Assembly (NCBI GenBank): GCA_023231475.1
Contig: JALJEE010001852.1
Span: forward strand, 1 to 64,000
Length of the DNA: 64,000 nt
Direction of reading: 5' to 3'
DNA from: Seison nebaliae
Taxonomy: Eukaryota; Rotifera; Pararotatoria; Seisonacea; Seisonidae
Shown here: positions 24,165-37,399 of the stretch, in pieces
How positions within the stretch are numbered: position 1 is the first letter of the stretch
Layout: every line of letters begins with the position of its first letter
Program-made: the position numbers and the translations under genes
Notes under the pieces: generated by a model
Database searches by the model: none
Told to the model about the DNA's origin: nothing
Seen by the model: the letters and a program-made list of their open reading frames with translations, nothing else

Positions 24165-25094
24165 TAATAAATTCTTTGTCCATATCGCCTCTCTCATCAT
24201 CTTCGTACGCATCTTCCATCATCTCCTCAATCGACTATCATATCATTATCATTTAAAATTGACGAATGAGACTAACAAATTTCTCTTCTAATTCATTCGA
24301 TGTGTTTGATGGAATCATAAAATCTTCACTCATCTTATTCTCCTCCATTTGTTCATTGTTTGAGATTTGTTGTTGTTTGTGACAATTGACGTACAATTCT
24401 TTCACTGTAACGAACGAAAAATATTAAAATTTTGAAAGACAAAATAATTTTTCTTTTTTTTTTTCAAGAATTTTTTTTTGAAAAATTTCAAAAATTCTTC
24501 GAAGAATTTTTTTAAAAAATATATATTTCACATATGTTACATTAAATTGAAAGTTGAGTTGAGAAACAATATAACATTGAGTGATTGATGATGAACAGAT
24601 TCTTAATTCGACATCATTTCGTTCAACTTCGGATGATGGTCTCTCGTCGACGGAATCGGAATCCATCCCTTCCTCCGAGTCATTTTCTTCCGCATCTGAT
24701 TAATTAGATAATCGGAAAGTAAATGTGGGAGAGGAATAACCAGCGAAACAAGATAGTGTTGAGGTAAATGATTCTACATTATCTCTCTCTGATAAGATGG
24801 CATTCATATAAATACAAGGTATTTTTGGGAATTGTTCTAAATCAGACGACATAGCCAAAATACAAAGAGACTCGAAAGGAATGACAAATAAATTTTCCGA
24901 TTTCTTCCAAAGTTCTGGTAAGGGAACTTGTTCCGAACAATTCTTATTATTAATCAATTTGATGTGCACTCCACTATGAGAATGGTATGTGTGAAAGGGA
25001 AAGTAGAGAGAATGTGAAACTTGTCGAGAACATCGACGGAAACTTGTCCACACTCCAATTGACCGACGAAAAAATGAGGGAAAGTCTGGAACAT
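24157..25094 (-). CDS. CLNS1A: methylosome subunit pICln
   Basis: pICln binds Sm proteins and brings them to the PRMT5 methylosome during snRNP assembly. Five exons (25021-25094, 24741-24973, 24576-24695, 24277-24404 and 24157-24234) give 210 residues with all phases consistent. The PH-like fold is recognisable from SENLFVIPFESLCILAMSSD (family: sLeYpsIsLHAvSrD), CIYMNAIL, the acidic loop DAEENDSEEGMDSD, and VELRICSSSITQLKELYVNC (family: EiRfvP.d...L..mF...c). The last exon supplies an acidic tail (EEMMEDAYEDDERGD) expected for pICln; it was found through the consensus donor GTTAGT at 24276 and would be missed by ORF calling. The promoter is shared with GAS8 across about 200 bases. Confidence 0.85.
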
Positions 25095-25297
25095 TTTTGG
25101 GAATTTGTGTGAAAGAAATTTTCGAATATTGAAACTAAAAATTTGAATAATATCGAATGGATGGAATAAGAAGTAATTGATGGTGAATTGAATGTGGGAT
25201 AATGTAGATTAATATAACTGTAGGTGTCATGACGACAAGAATTGTAAATTGACACAAATTCATTTTTCATAAAGGAAATTTATTGTTTTCAGTTCTC

Positions 25298-27000
25298 ATG
25301 GTTAGTTGTCATCTATTCTATTGAATAATCATTCTATCTAATAATAATAATAATAATTCCATTTGATGATTAGGCAAAAAAAGATAAAAAGAAGAAAGGA
25401 AAAGGAGGTGGGAATCCGGGAATGGTGGATGGAATTCCTACTGCCGAAATGACGAAAGAACAATTGGAGGAGCATATTATTCGATTGCAGGAAGAGATTA
25501 ATCGTGAGAGAGAAGAACGAAATTATTTCCAATTGGAACGTGATAAGATCAATACTTTCTGGGAAATAACAAAACGACAATTAGAGGAGAAGAAAGTTGA
25601 ATTGAGAAATAAAGATAGAGAGATGGAAGATGTTGAGGAGCGTCACCAAGTCGAAATTAAAGTGTATAAACAGAAAGTCAAACATCTGTTGTATGAGCAT
25701 CAAAATAATTTGGCTGAAGTTAAAATGCAGAATTTGGTGGAGTTTAAAGAGAAGGAGAATTCTGATTTCCAGAACGAAGTGAACGACAGAAAAGCAATTC
25801 GTGATTTGAAACAGAAGTTGCATGAAGATCGAATATCGAATGAAGAAGTGATGAAATCGATGAAATTGAAACAACAAGAAGAACAAACTGCGCTAAGAAG
25901 TCGATTCGAACAACAAGTGAGTGAAATCGAAGAGAAATTCAATATGAAAATGAAAAATTTGCGAGAAGATCTCGAACTGCGAAGAAAGACTGATATTCAT
26001 GAGGTGGAGGAGAGGAAGAACCAACAGATTAATACATTGTTGAAGAATCATGAGAAAGCTTTCTCCGATATCAAGAATTATTATAATGATATTACTCTCA
26101 ACAATCTCGCTCTCATCAATACGTTGAAAGTGGGAACTTATTTTTATAATATTATAAACATTCTAATTTCGCTTTATAGGAGCAAGTGGAAGAGATGAAG
26201 AAGAAGGAGGAACGTCTCGAGAAGCAAATGCATGAAACTCAAATGGAGAATAAGAGATTAGTTGACCCTCTCAATAAGGCGAAAGATGAATTGACAGACA
26301 TGAGGAAGAAAGTAACTTGTTATGAGAAGGACAAACAATTACTTGCTTCAACACGAAATCGATTGAAATTGTTGACGAAAGAACATTCGAATCTTCAATG
26401 GGAATTAGAAGTTCTCACACAACGATATGATGCTGTTCGTTTTTTATTTTTCTTTCCAAAAAAAACAAGTTATTTTGTGTCAGTTGGAGAAAGAACGAGA
26501 TGCTTATTATAAGAATTTCACGGAAGCAATTCATGACGTTCAACAGAAAGCTGGATTGAAGAATTTGTTATTAGAAAAGAAATTGACAACAATCGGAGAA
26601 ATGTTGGAGAAGCGCAATGCTCAATTCAATGAAGTTTCTATTCAATTAATTCACTTTCAACTTATTCTCTTCTCAGGTTGTTGTCACAGCGAATCTTGAT
26701 CCAACAGCAATTGGTGTAGTCGGATCGAAATTAGACGAAGTGGTCGAAAAGAAGAATAATATCATCAAAGAACTTCAATTAGAATTGGCCAGAATTTGCA
26801 AAGTTTTCTCATCATTATTTTTATTATTTCTATTCTTTCTAATTCTTCTTCAATTTTAGTCATATAATGATCTTTTAAGAAGTTTCGATGCGAAGTTACA
26901 ACAAATGGGATTATCCTCTTCCGAACATGGATTCAAACCAATGGCAACAACAGTAATGGAAGGAAATCGTGTGGGAACCGCTCCAATGCCAATACAATAA
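25298..27000 (+). CDS. GAS8: dynein regulatory complex subunit 4 (growth-arrest-specific 8)
   Basis: GAS8/DRC4 is a core coiled-coil subunit of the nexin-dynein regulatory complex in motile axonemes. Six exons (25298-25300, 25374-26129, 26180-26434, 26484-26633, 26677-26802 and 26860-27000) give 476 residues, matching the usual about 478. The first coding exon is the ATG alone, spliced to GCA AAA AAA. After a Lys-rich head ([12 protein letters not shown]) the protein is nearly all coiled coil; recognisable blocks are [70 protein letters not shown] and [17 protein letters not shown]. An AATAAA lies 42 bases after the stop. It implies that the organism keeps some motile axoneme. Confidence 0.93.
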
Positions 27001-28176
27001 TTTTCCCAACTTCAACTTTAGTGACCTCGTTCATTTGTTCAAATAAACAATAAATTCTTTGAAATTTTTATTTACTATTACTATTTTTATATGCTCGATA
27101 TCCAACTACAACCTTACTCTCATTTAGTTTCAGTATATATTCATTATTATTAAATCATAAGGATATATTTCCATATGTTTGTTAAACAAAAAGGAAAAAT
27201 TTTGAAAAAAAAATATCGTAAAATGTATAATTTTTCGGAAAAACTCAAAGAAAAAGAGAAGTTATAACTTCTCTATATATTCTATATAAATATAAATATT
27301 CTCTATATAAAACTATAACAAGAGCAATGAAGTTTAATTATATTCTATATATATATATCCAATTTCATTTAAAATTTCACTAATTTCTATCTCATCTGTT
27401 AGGGAAAGATTCGTATAAACAATAACTAATTATTATGATAAAGGACGAAGGAACCATAATTGCAACATTATCTATTATATGTTAGATGAATGTCAAAAAA
27501 AATTTCGTACAGTTTCACTGTTTCATTTAAGTTTCACTAACGAAATAGATGTCATCCAAATTTATTGGTTTTTCTTGAAAAAATTTAATAAAAAATTTTT
27601 TGCGCGTAAAGAAATTAATTTAAATGAAGAATAGTCCTATTGCTCAACATTGGCGAATTAGTCATATATTTAGAATGAATACAATAATTTTATTAGTTGG
27701 TCAACTAATACTTGCTCGTATTATACGTAGACATTATTAACTTTGTGTAAATAGTTCGAAAGAAGTTGACACGTACAATATTCACTCGTTTTCATTTAAC
27801 AATTTTTCAACAGAATCTTATTTCAAATATATAGAGAATGAAATAAGAGAAAATTTGTATTAATTAGTTTAATTATTAATAACAATTTCCAAACAATCAA
27901 TCAGAAGGAAAATAACATAGAATATGAACATTGTTGGAAAGAGATGCCTAAGATTTTCTTCAGTTTTTCTATATTTTTGAAAAAAGTTTTTTGTAATTTT
28001 TTTCAAAATTTAAGTTTGATAAATTATTAACCAAAAAATTCATCATAATTATTTATATACAGTTTCTCAATTGAATTAAGATATTTTTCTTTCACAAATT
28101 TTACTTTTTAGAATTGATTTTTGGGGGGGAGAAGAAATTGAGAAGATTTTTCGATTATCAGTTAATTTGAAAACAA
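27001..28176. other. AT-rich intergenic region
   Basis: Very AT-rich DNA between GAS8 and YKT6 with TA-rich patches (27275-27360). The only item of note is a 38-codon ORF at 27624-27740, listed separately. Confidence 0.5.
27624..27740 (+). CDS. possible 38-residue membrane micropeptide
   Basis: A complete ATG-to-TAA ORF. It is basic/polar at the N-terminus (MKNSPIAQHWRISHIFR), has a hydrophobic core (MNTIILLVGQLILA) and a basic end (RIIRRHY), so it looks like a single-pass micropeptide. The core is short for a bilayer, and no known family was recognised. In AT-rich DNA hydrophobic mini-ORFs arise by chance, so this is only a candidate. Confidence 0.2.
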   Translation: MKNSPIAQHWRISHIFRMNTIILLVGQLILARIIRRHY

Positions 28177-28779
28177 ATGAAATTGTTCAGTCTCCAATTG
28201 TATTATCGATCACCAACAACAAATGATGGATCGAGTAAATTGATTCGTGGATCTCATGAGCTCTCTTCATTCGGTTACTTCCAACGAACAACAGCGAAAG
28301 AACTTCTCGTGTTCACAGCGAAAGTAGCAATCGAACGAACAGAATTAGGAAATCGAGTAAGTGTGGAACAATCGCCTTATACTGGACACATTTATTGTCG
28401 TCCTGATGGATTATGTGGAGCAGCAGTTACAGATTCGGAATATTCAGAAAGAATTGCTCATACCATTATCTCATTGATTATGGAAGAATTCTCGAAAATA
28501 ATGCCACCATCAGAATGGCCATCACAAAATTTGACGGAATGGGAGAAAATGGACGAACTTTTAATGAAATATCAAGTACCGGATGAAGCTGATCCGTTAC
28601 TGAAAATGGAGAAGACTTTGGGTGAAACGAAGACCATCCTCCACAAAACCATTCAATCTTTATTGGATCGTGAAGAAAAGTTGGACGATCTGGTCGGTCG
28701 TTCCGAGCAACTGAGTGTACAATCCAAATTATTCTATACGACAGCCAGGAATACAAATAAATGTTGTAAAATGTTTTAA
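28177..28779 (+). CDS. YKT6: synaptobrevin homologue YKT6 (R-SNARE)
   Basis: YKT6 is a lipidated R-SNARE acting in Golgi, endosome and autophagosome fusion. A single exon gives 200 residues, close to the human 198. The longin domain starts MKLFSLQLYYR and contains SSFGYFQRTTAKEL. The SNARE helix has ADPLLKMEKTLGETKTILHK and SLLDREEKLDDLVGRSEQL, with the zero-layer Arg in LLDREEKL. The C-terminus is CCKMF: Cys197 for prenylation in a CaaX box and Cys196 for palmitoylation. It has no introns. AATAAA occurs a few bases after the stop; TFB1M ends only 64 bases further on the other strand. Confidence 0.96.
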   Translation: MKLFSLQLYYRSPTTNDGSSKLIRGSHELSSFGYFQRTTAKELLVFTAKVAIERTELGNRVSVEQSPYTGHIYCRPDGLCGAAVTDSEYSERIAHTIISLIMEEFSKIMPPSEWPSQNLTEWEKMDELLMKYQVPDEADPLLKMEKTLGETKTILHKTIQSLLDREEKLDDLVGRSEQLSVQSKLFYTTARNTNKCCKMF

Positions 28780-28843
28780 CAAATAAATTTTATAATTATC
28801 ATTTCCTCTCGTCATATGTGAAGAATGAATGAAAATCTCGATT

Positions 28844-32106
<3,263 letters not shown>

Positions 32107-33364
32107 ATGTTGATTAAAGAATAGTTACAATTTTCTTCTCCTTAAGAAATTTCATGAAATTTTTAATATTCTTTTATTTTACATCTTTCCACCCTTGTCC
32201 AGTCGCGTCATACTTCCATTGACTTTGGAAGAGTATCAGATCGGACAATTGTACTGCACGGCGGAAGCTAGTCGTGAAAATACTGGTGGTGGCGAAGGCA
32301 TTGTTGTGGAAAAGAATGAACCGTTTACTGATAAAAAGGATTTATTCGAAGGATATACTTCTGGTCAATATACTTACAAAATCTATAAAATGGAAAGGTT
32401 TCCTTCTTATCATACACATATACACACACATATATATATATATATATACACACACATACACACACACAAACACATTTTCATCTCTCGCTCTATTTAGTAA
32501 AGTTCCAGCATTTGTCAAAGTCTTCATTTCACCAGGACGTCTAGATATACATGAGGAAGCATGGAATGCCTATCCCTATTGTCGTACTGTGTTGAAAGTT
32601 CTTCTATTCTCCTCCTCTTATTCTCACTTCAACATCTCCTTCAAAAGAATCCCGGTTTCATGAAAGATGATTTCGAATTAAAAATTGAAACTCTTCACGT
32701 CCAAGATGGAGGCCTATTAGAAAACGTTCAATTTTCTCCCTTCTATTGCTCTTCATCTCCATTTGTAGGCACATCAATTGTCACCAGTTCTCTTAAAGAA
32801 GCGAGACGTGTCTACTATCGATATCTCAAGAGATCATATTCCCAAACATGTTCACTTCATTTTCCCATTTCCTCCAATTATATTCATTCGATATTGAAGG
32901 ATTATAAGGCGGACGAAGATCCGGGAAAATTCCAATCGACAGTTGTTAATCGAGGACCTCTCGGTCCCAATTGGATTGATGAATATCGTGCAATTGCTGG
33001 TACTTCAGCTGCAGAAGGCAAACCGTTAATGTGCGCATATAAACTGGTAACAGTCGAATTCAAAATGTTCGGATTTCAGAATCGCGTCGAGAAATATGTC
33101 ATTAATGTTTAAACGAAATTTTCTTTTTCTTCCTCCAATTGTCGTTGAAAAAAGGCTGAACAACGTCTCTTTACCACGTTCCATCGGAAAGTTTTCTGCA
33201 CCATTGACAAATGGCATGGGAAGACAATACAAGACATTAGAGAATTAGAAAATGAGACGAAGGCAGCACTGGAAACAGTTCGATTTGTATTCTCTCTTTC
33301 AAATTCACTTCTATCTTTTCAGACGTTGGATAAAGGAGAAAAGCGTGGAATGATCGTGGAATAA
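32107..33364 (+). CDS. PITPNA: class I phosphatidylinositol transfer protein
   Basis: Soluble PITPs move phosphatidylinositol and phosphatidylcholine between membranes. Eight exons (32107-32123, 32203-32397, 32498-32597, 32648-32725, 32769-32849, 32900-33106, 33155-33277 and 33323-33364) give 280 residues with every phase consistent. Strong family blocks: [92 protein letters not shown] and [17 protein letters not shown]. The first exon carries only 17 coding bases. Orthology to the alpha versus beta paralogue is not decided, so the symbol stands for the soluble class I type. Intron 2 is largely a CA/TA microsatellite. Confidence 0.95.
32411..32475. repeat. compound CA/TA microsatellite inside a PITP intron
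   Basis: Alternating (CA)n and (TA)n units make up more than half of the 100-base second intron, which is still bounded by a clean donor (AG|gtttcc) and acceptor (tatttag). Confidence 0.9.
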
Positions 33365-34015
33365 AATGAGCAAATATCTACAGTAAATTATTTGTAATAG
33401 TTAATGGCAATCGACTAATTTTATTGTTTGTTGCAAAAAGATGAAAGTTAACTTAATTTCCCATAAACAGAAACTATTTGAAATTTTTTATTATTTTCAT
33501 CAAATTTCTTGTTCTTCGACTTCTTGTTTCTTTTAACACATTAAAAATTTTAGAAATGTGACGTCATTTTGATTCGTTTGATTTGGGCTCTCTATTTTTT
33601 TACTAGACCGTTCTCGCTGACCGAAAATGGTTCCATCCTCCAGAAATGTTGTTTCACGAATTTATTTCATATTCTCCTCCAATTTTTCCTTCCTCCCCAC
33701 TTCCTAATCGTCATCCGTCATTTGAATATGATATTTAATTTTTATGAATTAGTAAAAATTTATTTATTGTTATTCCTCATATTCTTCTCCCTCATGGGAA
33801 TTTTATTAAAATTAATCGAAACTTATTCGAAAGATTAAATTTAATGGAAGGAGAAATTGGGAAATTTTGTATATTTTCATTCTATTCCGATTTATCATCT
33901 GAATTTGATGATGTTTATGAATTGTGTACAAGAATTTATTGAGATAGTGAATGGAAAAGAAAATAAATAAATAGAATTGGAATTGGGAAAAATTTGTGTA
34001 ACTCTTCTGATGATT
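33365..34015. other. convergent intergenic region
   Basis: It lies between PITP (+) and the Asn-rich membrane protein (-). It contains a TGACGTCA palindrome at 33559-33566 and an acceptor-led open frame at 33607-33738 (DRKWFHPPEMLFHEF, ending SFEYDI) that could be a terminal exon of an unplaced small gene. Nothing else is supported. Confidence 0.4.
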
Positions 34016-34352
34016 CTAGTGCCAACTCAACGTCTGACAGAGTGAAAGATCTCGTTCATTTTTTGATAATTGTTGTAATTGGATATCATTAATGAATTCC
34101 TCAGATAAATCGTGATGTTGTTGATGATTGTGATGGAATGGAGATTGTGTTTGTGGAACGTGATGATTCGTCTTCTTTTTCGTTTTCTTCGTTTTACGAC
34201 GTTTTAATCGTTGAATTTCCGATGATGTTCCTGCAACTGTTGTTGTTGTTGTTGTTGATGATAATGTGGTTGCTGTAGTCGATCGATTATGATGTTGCTT
34301 CAATTTTTTTACTCTCTTCTCTGCTCCACTTTTTATGATTCTTATTGGTAAC

Positions 34353-34383
<31 letters not shown>

Positions 34384-34707
34384 GCTGTATTGGAAATATT
34401 ATTTCATGTCTTTCTTTACAATGTTGGAGAGGAGGAGGAGGTGGATGATGATGATAAATAGAAGATTGTTGTTGTTGATTATCGTTGCATGTGACGGAAG
34501 ACATAGATGTCGTTGAGAGGATGGATAATGGCATTTTTTGAAGAATTACATAATCACTTGATGATAATGCTCCTGTGTCATTGACAGTTAAAACATTTCC
34601 ATTAGATGTCGATAGAATTATATTCGTCAATTGATTTGGATAATTTTCACTAATCTGATTCGGATTATGTGAGACTAACAACGATTGTCCAACTGCATCA
34701 TCTCCAC

Positions 34708-34741
<34 letters not shown>

Positions 34742-37399
34742 GTTATTGTTGTTATTGAATGGATAATTCATGTTACATTCATATAAACGATTATCATTTT
34801 CACAATCATCATTTCCACCGTTTTCATGATACAATTTATGTTGATACGAATCGTCTTTCGACACATTCGTCGGAGAAGTGAGTAATGAATTAAAATGATA
34901 ATATCGACAATCTGACATTGATCGGAGAGGTTGTTTTCTTTCCGTTTGCAAATCGGTTTCATTCAAATATAAACCGAATTTCTCCAGACTCTGTTCTACT
35001 TCTTTCGTAACACTTGCTGCCGCTACATAAGCGATCTGTTTCATTCCATGAACGAAGAAATCATTAAGACATGATTGAATCACTGGTGCCACACAATTAT
35101 CCATTAAATTATTCGATTGCTTCTCATTCATCATACTATTATCATACAAATCGATATTATCATCTTCATTTTCACTTTCATAAATCGTCGGACGATTTTG
35201 CAAATATTTCTTATTCGTGTTATAAGATATTTCTTGATCGACGTTTCCTCGACGATAATGATGATTATTCTTCAAACTCTTCTGGATATCACTCAAATGA
35301 GGCACATTCGACGAGATTGAATACCGTTCTTCTTTCTGTCCTTTTCCATCATCTTTCTCTCCCAATTGTTGAAATGGGAATGAACATTTCGTTTTCTCCA
35401 AATGTTCACTCGTCATTCTCGAGTTACTTATCAATCTTTCTTTCCGTTTCTTTTTCATAGCAGTCGAATGCATCAATTCATTAATAACAGCATTCTGACA
35501 ATAAATCGTTCGACTATCGACTGGTAATTCGTTACAATAATTCTTCACCGTCGTTACGTCATTTGGAAGAAAATAATGATTTGGTGATTTATCACAATTG
35601 GATTTGAATTCAACATTTTCTTCCGATTTCTGTCTCTTAAAATTATTCGTCATGTCATTCCGATATTCTGATATTCTTCTATTTTCCGTCATTGATGATG
35701 GTATTTGATTTTTCATATTTAATTGAAAATAATCATCATCGGAATGTATTTTATTATTTTGCGAGACTGTTGTTATTGTTGTTGTTGTGGTGGTGGTAGG
35801 AGGAGGTGTCACATGAGTGGAAGAATGATTTGAATATTTTAAGTTTTTATTACAATTATTCATATTCCCTTGTAACATGATACCACTGTCTTTGTTACTG
35901 CTGAGTGGACTGTTAGAGATTTGTTTCTCCGAATGTTTATTAATATTGAAGGAGCATCGATCGAATTTTAAGGATGATTCGGAACATAATGATGATGATG
36001 ACGATGAAGAAGTATTCGTTGAAGATGTTAAGGACATGGAAGGATTTCTCAGCCATTTCCTTTTCGGTAAAATATTCTCTTCATCTATTCGTTGAATTTG
36101 GAAGAAGGGTTGATTGGAATTAATTAATCGATCCTGATTCCGATTCAGACTATTAATACTATCTGTTACATTAATTTGTTGTAACTTTATCAATTTATAA
36201 GGAGAAAGATGATGTAGTGGTGGTTTATCTTCACCAACAAATGTCGAAACTAAATTATCAGAATCGGTTGATGGAAATAAATTACTTTTTAATTGAATCG
36301 ATGACTTCTCAATTTTCTTCCGATTATGATTATTGTTGTTATTGTTGTTGTTGTTGTTGTGATTATTCTTCTTTAAACATTTCGTTTCTACATGAATATT
36401 CGTTCGGATATTACTAGTCGACAAATCTTTCTTATTTCTTCTCAAATCTTTTGTACTCATTAATGGATCTGTTGTTTGTTGTTGACTCAATTGACCATTA
36501 TCTACTATGGAAATCGTGGAATCGGATATATTAGACATTTTATCTTTTTTACCCGAAACTTGCTCACCATCAGATAATGATTCCGTATAACTGCTAGCTA
36601 TCGATGTGATGAATGGAGAGATGAATTGTTGTGATGGTTTCTTCGATCGATTAATCGGACTCAAATAATTCCGTTTCACAAAATGTTCATAAGTTCTTGA
36701 TGCTTTCTCCTTCCGCCGAATGAGAATTCTAGAAAACATTCAAATTATTATAATCTTCTCAATCATTATGAAATTACTAAACCGGATGATATGACTCAAA
36801 TAAGCGATCGATAAGAAAACCATCAACACCAATAAGATGATGGCACCTGTGATAAATATACTGCGGAGAAATTCTTGTTGTTCCATTTTCTTCATTAATT
36901 TCGTGGGAATTTCATTCATCGAATTCATTGTAATCATTGTGGAATTAGTATCGCTTTTTATTTCCTGTGAATTATTCATTGTTGTCCTGTCTACCATCAT
37001 TGTAGTGAAATCATCAGTAGTTGATAGAGAAGAAATTCCTGAATAAGTTTTTGTCAAATTTGAATTGAGGTATTTGGTTCCAGCACGATTGTTTGTTTGC
37101 TGCAAATGAATGGATGAGAGGACTTCGTTCAAATCGCTAATACGATGAGGAATGACTCGTTGTAAATGTCGAAGATTCGACGTATAATTATTCACTTCTG
37201 GTACAATATTATTAAGTAGACGACGAATTGATTTGTAGTTAGGGAGATTTTTCGTTTGATTAAAATAATTAATTTTTATATTGTTGTTGTTGTTATTTGG
37301 ATGATTGTTATCGTGATGATTTGTCAGATAATAATTAATTGGATAATTAAATGAATTTGTTGAATTTTCATCGACATTCTCTTTCATCAGCAGAATCAT
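34016..37399 (-). CDS. large Asn/Gln-rich single-pass membrane protein
   Basis: Two exons (36783-37399 and 34016-36728), phase 2, give 1,109 residues. An Asn/Thr-rich N-terminal part with many N-x-S/T sites precedes one membrane segment around residues 180-205 (SIFITGAIILLVLMVFLSIAYL). The intron splits the Arg right after it. The roughly 900-residue tail is basic next to the membrane (RRKEKASR) and mostly low complexity with Asn, Gln and Pro/His runs. The best non-repetitive block is CLNDFFVHGMKQIAYVAAAS followed by VEQSLEKFGL. Type I-like topology with an extracellular N-terminus is inferred. No signal peptide is evident and no family was recognised. Confidence 0.62.
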
